The notes beneath the pieces are model-generated. The model was not told the origin of the DNA. It made no database searches and saw only the letters and a list, made by a program, of their open reading frames with translations. From NCBI GenBank assembly GCA_016719885.1, contig JADJYF010000005.1, forward strand, positions 1 through 64,000: 64,000 nt of DNA, written 5' to 3'. Made by a program: the position numbers and the translations under genes. The DNA comes from Pseudomonadota bacterium (lineage in GTDB: Bacteria > Pseudomonadota > Gammaproteobacteria > Ga0077536). This document shows, one piece after another, positions 40,692 to 49,109 of this stretch; position 1 is the stretch's first letter; each line of letters opens with the position of its first letter.

Positions 40692-41267
40692 TCATGAACG
40701 CGGCGTGGCCGCTTGTTCGTTCGTCGCAGTCGGTTTGAGCGACTGGAAAAACGTGTAGCCCAGGGTCAAGGTCGTGACCTCGGGCGGCAGACGCGGATCG
40801 ACGATGAACCGCACCGGCATGCGGCGCGTTTCCCCGGCGGCCAGTGTCTGCTGGGTGAAGCAGAAACACTCGGTCTTGTTGAAGTACTTGGCGACGGTGT
40901 TGGGCGCAACGCTCGGCACGGCATTGCCATCGACGGCGCCCTTGTCCCAGTTGTGTACTTCGAATTCGACCTGGGTCTCGGCGCCCGGATGCACCACCAC
41001 CTTGTTGACCAGCGGTTTGAAGTCCCACGGCAGCTGCGCATCGACGTTGGTGACGAACTCGACCGTTACCGAACGGCTCTCGTCGACCGGCAGCGCAGCG
41101 GCCTGCGCCTCGGTCAGCCTGCCGGTTTTACCGTTCAGGCCAGTCACCGTACAGAACACGTTGTAGAGCGGCACCAGCGCGTAGCCGAAGCTGAACATCA
41201 CGCAGGTCGCCAAGGCCAACTTGGTGACGGTGCGGCGATTGGCGGTGTTAAGCGGCGCGTCGCTCAT
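40692..41267 (-). CDS. ctaG: Cytochrome c oxidase assembly protein CtaG/Cox11
   Basis: A 191-residue copper chaperone that delivers copper to the CuB site of subunit I. One N-terminal transmembrane helix (LALATCVMFSFGYALVPLYNVFC) precedes a periplasmic domain with the copper-binding CFCF motif in KTECFCFTQQTLAAGE near residue 135. It lies between the 43-residue membrane protein and ctaE, as in other proteobacteria. Confidence 0.96.
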   Translation of the reverse strand: MSDAPLNTANRRTVTKLALATCVMFSFGYALVPLYNVFCTVTGLNGKTGRLTEAQAAALPVDESRSVTVEFVTNVDAQLPWDFKPLVNKVVVHPGAETQVEFEVHNWDKGAVDGNAVPSVAPNTVAKYFNKTECFCFTQQTLAAGETRRMPVRFIVDPRLPPEVTTLTLGYTFFQSLKPTATNEQAATPRS

Positions 41268-41270
41268 GGC

Positions 41271-41402
41271 TTACATCTTGGAAATGAATACCCAGGCGTA
41301 GATGGCCACCGCCACCACGGCAAGTGCGATGGCGGTGCGCGTCGCTGCCCGTTGCTGGGCAGCGCGCGTGACGTCGTCGACCTGACGTTCGCCCATGGTC
41401 AT
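41271..41402 (-). CDS. Small membrane protein in the cytochrome oxidase operon (43 aa)
   Basis: A 43-residue protein: a charged N-terminus (MTMGERQVDDVTRAAQQR) followed by one transmembrane helix (TAIALAVVAVAIYAWVFIS) and KM at the end. It begins 2 bp after the ctaD stop and ends 3 bp before ctaG, so it is cotranscribed. Small proteins in this slot are annotated in some proteobacteria as cytochrome oxidase small assembly proteins; I rely on position and topology, not on a recognised motif. An alternative start is the second Met. Confidence 0.75.
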   Translation of the reverse strand: MTMGERQVDDVTRAAQQRAATRTAIALAVVAVAIYAWVFISKM

Positions 41403-41404
41403 GC

Positions 41405-43006
41405 TCAGCGCATGCCGCCTTCAATGGTCGCCGGGTCGGGCGGCGTATTGAAGCTGTGGTAGGGCGGCGGCGAGGACAGCGTCCACTCGAGACCGTGGGC
41501 GCCTTCCCAGACCTGGTCGGTCGCCTTGGCGCCGCCTTTGACGCACTTGACTACCACCACCACGAACAACAGCTGCGACACGCCGAACACGAAGCCGCCG
41601 ATGCTGGAGACCATGTTGAAATCCGCGAACTGCACGGAGTAGTCCGGGATGCGGCGCGGCATGCCGGCCAGACCCAGGAAGTGCTGCGGGAAGAACAGCA
41701 CGTTGACCGAGATGGTCGACAGCCAGAAATGCAGCTTGCCCAGACCCTCGTCGTACATGTGGCCGGTCCACTTCGGCAGCCAGAAGTAGGTGCCGGCCAT
41801 CAGCGCATAGACGGCGCCGGTGACGAGCACGTAGTGGAAGTGGGCGACCACGAAATAGGTGTCGTGATACTGGAAATCGACCGGGGTGACGCCGAGCATC
41901 AGGCCCGAGAAACCACCGATGGTGAACAGCACCAGGAAGGCCAGCGCGAACAGCATCGGCGTTTCGAAGGTCATCGAGCTCTGCCACATGGTGGCAACCC
42001 AGTTGAAGACCTTGACGCCGGTCGGCACCGCGATCAGCACCGTGGTGTACATGAAGAACAGTTCACCCGCGAGCGGCATGCCGACCGTGAACATGTGGTG
42101 GGCCCACACGATGAACGACAGGAAGGCGATGGCGGCCGAGGCATAGACCATCGAGGCGTAGCCGAACAGCGGCTTGCGCGCGAAGGTCGGGATGATGGCC
42201 GACACGATGCCGAAAGCCGGCAGGATCAGGATGTACACCTCGGGATGGCCGAAGAACCAGAAGATGTGCTGGAACATCACCGGGTCGCCGCCACCGGCCG
42301 CGCTGAAGAACGCGGTGCCGAAGAATTTGTCGGTGAGCAGCATGGTCACGGCGCCCGCCAGCACCGGGATGGACGCGATCAGCAGGAAAGCCGTGATGAT
42401 CCAGGTCCACACGAACAGCGGCAGTTTCATCAGCGTCATGCCGGGTGCACGCATGTTGAACACGGTGGCGATGATGTTGATGGCGCCGGCGATCGACGAC
42501 GCGCCCATGAAATGCACGGCGAAGATCAGGAACGGGAAGGCCTGACCGGTTTGCAGCACCAGCGGCGGATACATGGTCCAGCCACCGGCGGGGCCACCGC
42601 CCGGCATGAACACCGTGGACAGCAGCAAGGTGAAGGCAAAGGGCAGGATCCAGAAGCTCCAGTTGTTGAGTCGCGGCAGGGCCATGTCGGGCGCGCCGAT
42701 CATCATCGGGATCATCCAGTTCGCAAAACCCGTCCAGGCCGGCATCACCGCGCCGAAGATCATGACCAGCGCATGCATGGTGGTCATCGAGTTGAAGAAC
42801 TGCGGATCGACGAACTGCAGGCCGGGCTGGAACAGCTCGGCGCGGATCACCATCGCCATCGACCCGCCGATAAAGAACATTATCAGCGAGAAGATCAAGT
42901 ACATCAAACCGATGTCCTTGTGGTTGGTGGTGGTCAGCCAGCGCGTGATACCACTGGGATGATGATCATGGTGATCGTGCTCGTGGTGGGTGGCGGCCTC
43001 ACTCAT
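41405..43006 (-). CDS. ctaD: Cytochrome c oxidase subunit I
   Basis: A 533-residue, 12-helix catalytic subunit of the aa3 oxidase, carrying haem a and the haem a3-CuB centre. Haem a ligand region MTTMHALVMIFGAV, the CuB/tyrosine motif FWFFGHPEVYILILPAFG with the His-Tyr crosslink site, CuB ligands VWAHHMFTVG, and the a3 ligand region YYVVAHFHYV-like DTYFVVAHFHYVL are all present. The N-terminus is His-rich (HHEHDHHDHH), which could bind metal. It sits 66 bp downstream of ctaC. Confidence 0.98.
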   Translation of the reverse strand: MSEAATHHEHDHHDHHPSGITRWLTTTNHKDIGLMYLIFSLIMFFIGGSMAMVIRAELFQPGLQFVDPQFFNSMTTMHALVMIFGAVMPAWTGFANWMIPMMIGAPDMALPRLNNWSFWILPFAFTLLLSTVFMPGGGPAGGWTMYPPLVLQTGQAFPFLIFAVHFMGASSIAGAINIIATVFNMRAPGMTLMKLPLFVWTWIITAFLLIASIPVLAGAVTMLLTDKFFGTAFFSAAGGGDPVMFQHIFWFFGHPEVYILILPAFGIVSAIIPTFARKPLFGYASMVYASAAIAFLSFIVWAHHMFTVGMPLAGELFFMYTTVLIAVPTGVKVFNWVATMWQSSMTFETPMLFALAFLVLFTIGGFSGLMLGVTPVDFQYHDTYFVVAHFHYVLVTGAVYALMAGTYFWLPKWTGHMYDEGLGKLHFWLSTISVNVLFFPQHFLGLAGMPRRIPDYSVQFADFNMVSSIGGFVFGVSQLLFVVVVVKCVKGGAKATDQVWEGAHGLEWTLSSPPPYHSFNTPPDPATIEGGMR

Positions 43007-43072
43007 GGATCTAACCTCGTATGCAAATCAAGTCGAAATAATTAGGCGGGCGGGCGCGATGCGCTGCCGGCC

Positions 43073-43933
43073 TTACTGCTGAGCCACGGCGGCGGCCGGT
43101 ACGGCCGCGCCTGCATCAGCATGCTGAGTGGCGGCTTTCATTTTCGTTACCCAGGCGGCGTAGTCCTCGGCGGACAGCGCGTCGACGACGATGGGCATGA
43201 AGCCGTGATCCTTGCCACACAGCTCCGCGCATTGGCCGCGGTAGGTACCGGGGGTCTGGATTTCGGCCCATGACTCGTTGATGTAGCCCGGGATGGCGTC
43301 GCGCTTCCAGCCGAGGGCGGGGACCCACCAGGCATGGATGACGTCACCGGCGGTGGTCAGGAAGCGAATCTTCTTGCCCACCGGTACCACCAGGTGGTTG
43401 TCCACTTCGAGCAGGTAGTTCGGCACGGTCTTGGGGTCGACACCGGACTTCAGCTGGCGGGCCATGTTGCTGTCGTTTTCGAGGGTGCTGAAGAAGTTGA
43501 TGCCGTCGTCGAGGTACTGGTAGTGCCACTTCCACTGGTAGCCGGTGACCTTGATGGTCATGTCGGCGTTGGAAACGTTCTCCATCATGATCAGGGCGTG
43601 GGTGGCGGGTACCGCCATGCCGATCAGGATCAGGAAGGGCACCAGCGTCCACAGGATTTCGACCTTGGTGCTTTCATGCCACTGGGCAGCCTTGGCACCG
43701 GCGGACTTCCGGAAGGCGATGACCGAGTAGAAAATCAGGCCGAAGACCACGACACCCACCACCACGCACACCCCCAGGATGAGCATGTGCAGGTCGTAGA
43801 TCGTGTTGCTGTAAGGGGTGACGCCTCGGGTGAGGTTCAGTCCCCAGTCGGCCATGGCGGCCCCCGGCAGGCCGAGGATCGCGCTCATCAACGCGATTTT
43901 CCGCCACGGATTCGAATGCTTGGAAAAAGTCAT
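43073..43933 (-). CDS. ctaC: Cytochrome c oxidase subunit II
   Basis: A 286-residue subunit receiving electrons from cytochrome c at the CuA centre. It has a signal peptide (IALMSAILGLPGAAMA), two transmembrane helices (near 45-70 and 90-112) and a cupredoxin domain with VIHAWWVPALGWKRDAIPG and the CuA motif GQCAELCGKDHGFM near residue 240. There is no fused cytochrome c domain. It is first in the oxidase operon, with about 160 bp upstream in which I could not fix a promoter. The C-terminus is Ala-rich. Confidence 0.97.
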   Translation of the reverse strand: MTFSKHSNPWRKIALMSAILGLPGAAMADWGLNLTRGVTPYSNTIYDLHMLILGVCVVVGVVVFGLIFYSVIAFRKSAGAKAAQWHESTKVEILWTLVPFLILIGMAVPATHALIMMENVSNADMTIKVTGYQWKWHYQYLDDGINFFSTLENDSNMARQLKSGVDPKTVPNYLLEVDNHLVVPVGKKIRFLTTAGDVIHAWWVPALGWKRDAIPGYINESWAEIQTPGTYRGQCAELCGKDHGFMPIVVDALSAEDYAAWVTKMKAATQHADAGAAVPAAAVAQQ

Positions 43934-44093
43934 GCTTGAAACTCCCGATACAGCGCGTGCGGGTTTGGTCCGTACCAGTTAGGTGCTGATTTTTTGTGAT
44001 TTAAGTGTGTCGCCGAGGCGACCCCCGGCGTGGCCCAAATCTCCCCTTGCCGGGCGCCGGTGCTGTCCGCCCAAAAGCGGAAGCGGCGGTAGT

Positions 44094-44576
44094 CTACCGG
44101 TTTTTCTTCAAGGCGTTAATCAGGGATCGCGACAAACTGTCGCGCTCACCGTCGGTCAGGAATCGACCGAGTTCCACGGCACGACCGTGGGTCCCGACGA
44201 ACAGGCGCGTGGGGTGGTGCCGGTAGCGCGAGCGGGCGAGGTCGACCCGCACCCACAGGGAATTGAACTCATGGCGCTGTTCGAGCTCGCGATTGCCGGT
44301 CTCGATGACGAGCTTTTCGCCCTCGATGCGCACCAGCTCGCGGCGTTCGCCGTCGCGCAGGACGACGTAGAAGGCCAGCGCCACCGCCAGCGCCTCGATG
44401 CCACAGAACGGCATCACCATCCACAGCCCGAACCAGGCGAAGCTGCCGCCTATGGTGGCGCACATGAGCGTCACAAGCAGGATGAAGCGCTTGGCCTCAG
44501 GCCAGGTCATGGAGCGCGTAGGCCGCAGCAGCCATGCGCTGCCATGGTTCGCGCCGCTCTCAAGCTCGGTCACCAT
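44094..44576 (-). CDS. DUF2244 membrane protein
   Basis: A 160-residue protein. Two adjacent transmembrane helices (FILLVTLMCATIGGSFAWFGLW and MPFCGIEALAVALAFYVVL, about 30-75) are followed by a cytoplasmic-looking beta-rich domain ending in LFVGTHGRAVELGRFLTDGERDSL. That layout and the C-terminal stretch fit DUF2244. The function is unknown, though the family often lies next to cytochrome oxidase genes, as here. It lies 12 bp after bioD on the same strand. Confidence 0.85.
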   Translation of the reverse strand: MVTELESGANHGSAWLLRPTRSMTWPEAKRFILLVTLMCATIGGSFAWFGLWMVMPFCGIEALAVALAFYVVLRDGERRELVRIEGEKLVIETGNRELEQRHEFNSLWVRVDLARSRYRHHPTRLFVGTHGRAVELGRFLTDGERDSLSRSLINALKKNR

Positions 44577-44588
44577 GACCGCGGGACC

Positions 44589-45287
44589 TCAGGACAGACT
44601 CTGGCGACGCAGGGCATCGACGCAGCCGCCAAGCTGCGGCGCGATGTGCGCGGCGCTGGCGCCCGGCGCGTAATCGAGCACCGCCAGGCGCGGGGCGTCG
44701 AGGTGGCGGGTGATGGTGTTGATGACGGCAGCCGCTTCGACCGTGTGCGGATCGACCACATTCGCTATCCAGCCGAGCAGCGGCAAGCCCGATTCGATGA
44801 TGGCGCGCGCGCTCAGCACCGCGTGGTTGATGCAGCCCAGGCGAATGCCCACCACCAGCAGCACCGGCAGCTTGAGACGCAGCGCAAGATCCTCCAGCCA
44901 CAGGTTGTCGCCGAGCGGCACGCACCAGCCGCCAACGCCTTCCACGACCACCGACTCGGCGCGGCTCTGGCAGGAATCGAAAGCTTCCTCGATGACCGCC
45001 AGTTCGATGGCGGTATTGGCCTGTTGTGCCGCGATGTTCGGCGAACACGGTGGCACGAACAGGTAGGGATTGACGTAGCGACGCGGGATGGCGACGTTGG
45101 ATGCGGCGACCAGCGCCTTCACGTCCTCCTGGACCAACAGGCCGTTACTGCGCAGCGCGCCGGTCGCCACCGGCTTCATGCCGGTGGCACTCACACCGGC
45201 GCGTGACAACGCTTCCAGCAGCGCGCAACTGATACGGGTCTTGCCACAGCCGGTGTCGGTACCGGTAACGAACAATGACAGGCTCAT
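44589..45287 (-). CDS. bioD: Dethiobiotin synthetase
   Basis: A 232-residue ATP-dependent enzyme that carboxylates diaminopelargonate to dethiobiotin. The P-loop FVTGTDTGCGKTRIS is at residues 6-20, the substrate Lys in GMKPVATGA near 37, and VVEGVGGWCVPLGDNLWLEDL near 114 is the second conserved block. The start overlaps the bioC stop by 4 bp. It is the last gene of the bioB-F-C-D operon. Confidence 0.95.
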   Translation of the reverse strand: MSLSLFVTGTDTGCGKTRISCALLEALSRAGVSATGMKPVATGALRSNGLLVQEDVKALVAASNVAIPRRYVNPYLFVPPCSPNIAAQQANTAIELAVIEEAFDSCQSRAESVVVEGVGGWCVPLGDNLWLEDLALRLKLPVLLVVGIRLGCINHAVLSARAIIESGLPLLGWIANVVDPHTVEAAAVINTITRHLDAPRLAVLDYAPGASAAHIAPQLGGCVDALRRQSLS

Positions 45288-46159
45288 CGGCGGCGTAGCT
45301 TTTCCAGTGGAAAGGTATGTACGTCCTGCGGCTGACGACGGCGGCCTTCGATCGCCCAGGCGTGACCGTAAACCACCTCGTAGGTGGCCGGCAATTTGCC
45401 GTCGTCGCGACGTTCGGCTTCGTAGGCCGCCTCGAGGGCGGCCAGGCGTTTACGTCCCAACATGCCGCGCGCGCGATCGGCATGGCTGTTCGACGCGCCT
45501 ATGCCCTTCAGATCGCGCATGAGCGTGATGAGGTCGTCGTAGGGCACGGTCAGGTATTCGGTTTCCATCACCGGGTCGCCGAAGCCGGCGCGCAGCAGCG
45601 TATCGCCGATGTCGTGCATGTCGAGGAACTGGTTGACGTTCGGCGCGCTCGAGACGCTGGTCCACGCCTTACGCAGTTCGCGCAGGGTGTCCGGGCCGAG
45701 CGTTGTGAACATGAACAGTCCGCCGACGGCGAGGCTGCGTCGCACTTCGGTGAACGCGGCTTCGAGATTCTGACTCCACTGCAGCGCGAGGCTCGAGAAC
45801 GCCATGTGAAATTGACCATCGCGAAACGGCAGTCGTTCGAAATCACCGGCGACAAACCGCTGGCGCGAAAAAAACCGCCGTTCGAGGCTGCGCGCCTGGC
45901 GCAACATGCCGAGCGCCAGGTCGCACTGTACGACCTGGGCACGCTTGTAACGGCTGGCGAGGGCGCGCGCGCAACGGCCGGTACCCGAGCCTAAATCGAG
46001 GATATGGCCAGGTTGCACGTTTACGTAGTCGAGTCGCTCGATGGCGCGGGCCGCGACTTCGCGTTGCAGGAAATCATGGCGGTCGTAGCTGCGCGCGGCA
46101 CGGTCGAAGCTGGTCGCGACGCGGCGTTTGTCGAGGGCGGGGGGCGGCGCGAAGTTCAT
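45284..46159 (-). CDS. bioC: Malonyl-ACP O-methyltransferase
   Basis: A 291-residue SAM-dependent enzyme that methylates malonyl-ACP so that fatty-acid synthesis can build the pimelate chain of biotin. VATSFDRAARSYDRHDFLQREVA near the N-terminus, the SAM loop ILDLGSGTGRCARAL near residue 52, and SSLALQWSQNLEAAF near 125 match BioC. The dedicated esterase gene bioH usually beside it is absent. It overlaps bioF and bioD by 4 bp each. Confidence 0.94.
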   Translation of the reverse strand: MNFAPPPALDKRRVATSFDRAARSYDRHDFLQREVAARAIERLDYVNVQPGHILDLGSGTGRCARALASRYKRAQVVQCDLALGMLRQARSLERRFFSRQRFVAGDFERLPFRDGQFHMAFSSLALQWSQNLEAAFTEVRRSLAVGGLFMFTTLGPDTLRELRKAWTSVSSAPNVNQFLDMHDIGDTLLRAGFGDPVMETEYLTVPYDDLITLMRDLKGIGASNSHADRARGMLGRKRLAALEAAYEAERRDDGKLPATYEVVYGHAWAIEGRRRQPQDVHTFPLEKLRRR

Positions 46160-47337
46160 GCTTCGAGGGCGCGCGCGAGCGCGGTGACGAGGCGCTCGAT
46201 GTGTTCGTCGCTGTGGTCGTGGGTGAGAGTGATGCGCAGACGCGCCGTGCCCGCCGGCACCGTCGGCGGCCGGATGGCGCGCACGTAGAGGCCGTCCGCC
46301 AGCAAGCGCTGCGTAACGGCGACCGCGCGGGCGTCGTCACCAATCATGATCGGCTGAATTGGTGTCGTACTGGCGGTCAAGGCGATTCCCGACGCCGTGG
46401 CCCGTTGGCGGAAACTCGCGACGCGCGCCGCGAGGGTACGCGGCCGGGCGGGCGATTCACGCAAGATAGCCAAGGCTTCCAATGCCGCGGCGGCGCATAC
46501 CGGTGGCAAGGCGGTGTCGTAGATGTAGGTGCGCGCGCGTTGCACCAGGTATTCACACACCGAGGCGTTGGCGAGCACCACGCCGCCCACCGAGCCGAGG
46601 CTCTTGCCCAGGGTGAACATCGTCACCAGGGCATCCCGTCGAGGCGGCGGCAGTGCGCTGGCCGCACCTCGACCGTCATTCAAAACGCCGAAACCGTGGG
46701 CATCATCCACGTAAAGCGTCGCGCCGTGACCATGGCACAGAGCGTCCAGGGATTCGATGGATGCGACATCGCCGTCCATGCTGAACACCGATTCGCTCAC
46801 CAGCCATTTCATTTGGTGAGCGCTTGCTTGCAACAAAGCGCCCGCGCGTTCGACATCGAGATGCGAGTAGCGACGATGCTGGGCGCCACTCGCCAACACG
46901 CCGTCGATCAGCGAGGCATGGTTCAGGCGATCGTGAACGATGAGATCACTGTTGGAAGTGAGTGCGGTGAGTGCACCGAGATTGGCCAGGTAGCCGGAGG
47001 AGAACAGTAACGCGGACTGCATGCCGGTGAAACGTGCGAGCTCGCGTTCGAGTTCGGCGTGCAGGCTGGAACGCCCCGACAGCAAAGCGGCGCTGCCGCT
47101 ACCGAAACCGTGTTGTCGCAATTCTTCCTGGACGCGGCCGACCACGCGCGGGTGCGCGGCGAGGCCGAGGTAGTCGTTGCTGGTGAAGTTGACGAGCGGC
47201 CGCCCATCGATGACGACGTCGACACCCTGCGCGTTATCGCGCTCGTCCAACTTGCGCACCCGGTACGCGGCCCGTGCGGCGTTCAGGCCGTCGGTGACGC
47301 GTGTATCGAGGGCGGCGGACACCTTGGTCGGATTCAA
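46156..47337 (-). CDS. bioF: 8-amino-7-oxononanoate synthase
   Basis: A 393-residue PLP-dependent alpha-oxoamine synthase that condenses pimeloyl-ACP and alanine. FTSNDYLGLAAHPRV near residue 50, LLFSSGYLANLGAL near 108, the Asp of YVDDAHGFGVL near 205 and the PLP lysine in FTLGKSLGSVGG near 240 are all visible. It overlaps bioC by 4 bp and starts 3 bp after the bioB stop. Confidence 0.96.
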   Translation of the reverse strand: MNPTKVSAALDTRVTDGLNAARAAYRVRKLDERDNAQGVDVVIDGRPLVNFTSNDYLGLAAHPRVVGRVQEELRQHGFGSGSAALLSGRSSLHAELERELARFTGMQSALLFSSGYLANLGALTALTSNSDLIVHDRLNHASLIDGVLASGAQHRRYSHLDVERAGALLQASAHQMKWLVSESVFSMDGDVASIESLDALCHGHGATLYVDDAHGFGVLNDGRGAASALPPPRRDALVTMFTLGKSLGSVGGVVLANASVCEYLVQRARTYIYDTALPPVCAAAALEALAILRESPARPRTLAARVASFRQRATASGIALTASTTPIQPIMIGDDARAVAVTQRLLADGLYVRAIRPPTVPAGTARLRITLTHDHSDEHIERLVTALARALEA

Positions 47338-47340
47338 TAC

Positions 47341-48345
47341 TTAGGCGTGACTGTGCACGTGTTGGTCCGAGCTCAAGCCAAGACGCGCAAACAGCTGTTG
47401 GTCATTGCTGACGTCCGGGTTCGCGGTGGTCAGCAACTGCTCGCCATAGAAAATGGAGTTGGCGCCGGCAAAGAAACACAGCGCCTGCAACTCGTCGGTC
47501 ATGTTGGTGCGGCCCGCGGACAGGCGCACGTGCGATGCCGGCATGAGAATGCGGGCAACGGCAACGGTGCGCACGAAGTCGATGGGATGCACCGGCGCGG
47601 CGTCGGCGAGCGGCGTGCCTTCGACACGCACAAGCAGGTTGATCGGCACGGACTCCGGATGGCTGGGCAGGTTGGCGAGCGTGCGCAACAGTTCGCCGCG
47701 GTCCTGGGTGCCTTCGCCGAGTCCGACGATACCGCCGCAGCAGACCTTGATGCCAGCGTCGCGCACGCGCTCGAGCGTATTCAAACGATCGTCGTAGGTG
47801 CGCGTGGAAATGATGTTGCCGTAGAACTCGGGCGAGGTATCGAGGTTGTGGTTGTAATAATCGAGACCGGCATCGCGCAGCTTGGCGACCTGGCTGTCGC
47901 TCAACATGCCCAGCGTGACGCAGGTCTCGAGGCCTTGGGCGCGCACACCTTCGATCAGCGGGATGACCTGGTCAAGGTCGCGATCCTTGGGGGATCGCCA
48001 GGCGGCGCCCATGCAGAAGCGCGTGGCGCCGGCGGCCTTGGCACGTGCGGCGGCCTGCAATACCTCCTGCAGCGGCAGGACCGGGTCGGCGGAAACGTTG
48101 GTATCGAAGCGAACGCTTTGCGGGCAATAGGCACAGTCCTCGGGGCAACCGCCGGACTTGATGTTCAGCAAGGTACTCAGTTGAACCTGGTTCGGATTGA
48201 AGTTGGCGCGATGCACGGTGTGCGCCTCGAACAGCAGGTCATTGAAAGGCTGCGAAAACAGCGCCCGCACCTCCGCGGCCGACCAATCGTGACGGACACC
48301 GTCGCTGGTAACCGGTTGACGAAGCTGGGCGGTTTGGGTGGTCAT
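47341..48345 (-). CDS. bioB: Biotin synthase
   Basis: A 334-residue radical-SAM enzyme inserting sulfur into dethiobiotin. The [4Fe-4S] motif is GGCPEDCAYCPQS near residue 58, giving CxxxCxxC. The downstream cluster is supported by conserved Cys in TCVTLGMLS and VCCGGIVGLGE, and Arg/Asn by SAGRTNMTDELQALCFFAGANSIF in pattern. It is first in the bio operon and diverges from comF; 57 bp separate the starts. Confidence 0.97.
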   Translation of the reverse strand: MTTQTAQLRQPVTSDGVRHDWSAAEVRALFSQPFNDLLFEAHTVHRANFNPNQVQLSTLLNIKSGGCPEDCAYCPQSVRFDTNVSADPVLPLQEVLQAAARAKAAGATRFCMGAAWRSPKDRDLDQVIPLIEGVRAQGLETCVTLGMLSDSQVAKLRDAGLDYYNHNLDTSPEFYGNIISTRTYDDRLNTLERVRDAGIKVCCGGIVGLGEGTQDRGELLRTLANLPSHPESVPINLLVRVEGTPLADAAPVHPIDFVRTVAVARILMPASHVRLSAGRTNMTDELQALCFFAGANSIFYGEQLLTTANPDVSNDQQLFARLGLSSDQHVHSHA

Positions 48346-48402
48346 GGTGCAATATCCTCGTCCAGCACGGAGCTGTGGTTTGCGTTCAGGAGATCGATTG
48401 GG

Positions 48403-49102
48403 ATGCCAAGGAACGGCAAGGTGTCGAGTTTATGGAATCGCGCGAAACTATACAAACAAACGGCCGAGGACTGGATGGTCGGTGCGACCGAGTGTTTTGT
48501 CTGTCACGGCTCGGGACGCGCTGCCACCGGCCTGTGCTACGGCTGTTACGCTGATCTGCCGACACGCGCAGCCCGTCTCAAAGCGCAGCATCGATGGCGT
48601 TGACGCCGCATGGGTCGCATTCCGTTACGAGTTTCCCGTGACGGAAGTCATTCGAGCGGCGAAATTTCAGCGGGATTTGAGCGCACTCGCGGTGCTGGCG
48701 AGCGGTTTTACCGCGGAATTCGTGGCGCCAGTGAGAACGATGGACATGCTCGTGCCGGTACCGCTGCTGCCATGGCGTTTCATGCAGCGCGGCTTCAACC
48801 AGGCGCGCGAGCTGGCAGAGCGATTGAGCGAAGTCTCGGGGGTCCCGCTACGTGAGGATGTGGCCACCAGGCGACGCTTGTGGGGCCGGGCGCAGTCCCG
48901 CCTCGATGCCGCGTCACGCAGGGCGAACATGGCAACGGCGTTCAAGGTGAAACGAGACGTGACCGGCCTGCGAATTGTCATCGTCGATGACGTCATCACC
49001 ACCGGCGCGACGTGCGCGGCGCTGGCCGCGGCACTGCGTGTCGCCGGCGCCGCCCGGGTATTCGTAGTAGCCGCGGCCGCGACGCCGCGTCACCACGATT
49101 GA
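48403..49102 (+). pseudogene. comF: ComF-family phosphoribosyltransferase-like protein, reading frame broken
   Basis: The first frame gives SLWNRAKLYKQTAEDWMVG and a zinc-ribbon start CFVCHGSGRAATGLCYGC at about residues 33-50, then ends at 48603. The C-terminal ComF domain continues in the +1 frame: RYEFPVTEVIRAAKFQRDL, LVPVPLLPWRFMQRGFNQA and the PRPP loop IVIVDDVITTGATC. The switch must lie around 48555-48600, where one extra base would explain it. ComF is linked to DNA uptake in competent bacteria. The start at 48403 has AGGAG 10 bases upstream. A sequence error or a genuine pseudogene are both possible. It converges with gyrB. Confidence 0.75.
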
Positions 49103-49109
49103 GGCCGCT

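Noticed and set aside
44012..44025. Perfect hairpin GTCGCC-GA-GGCGAC between DUF2244 and ctaC
   Set aside because: The loop is only two bases and there is no T-run on either side, so it is not supported as a terminator.
48338..48480. Upstream extension of the C-terminal comF frame to 48338
   Set aside because: Its residues before about 48560 are an out-of-frame reading of the zinc-ribbon segment, and it would overlap the bioB start.
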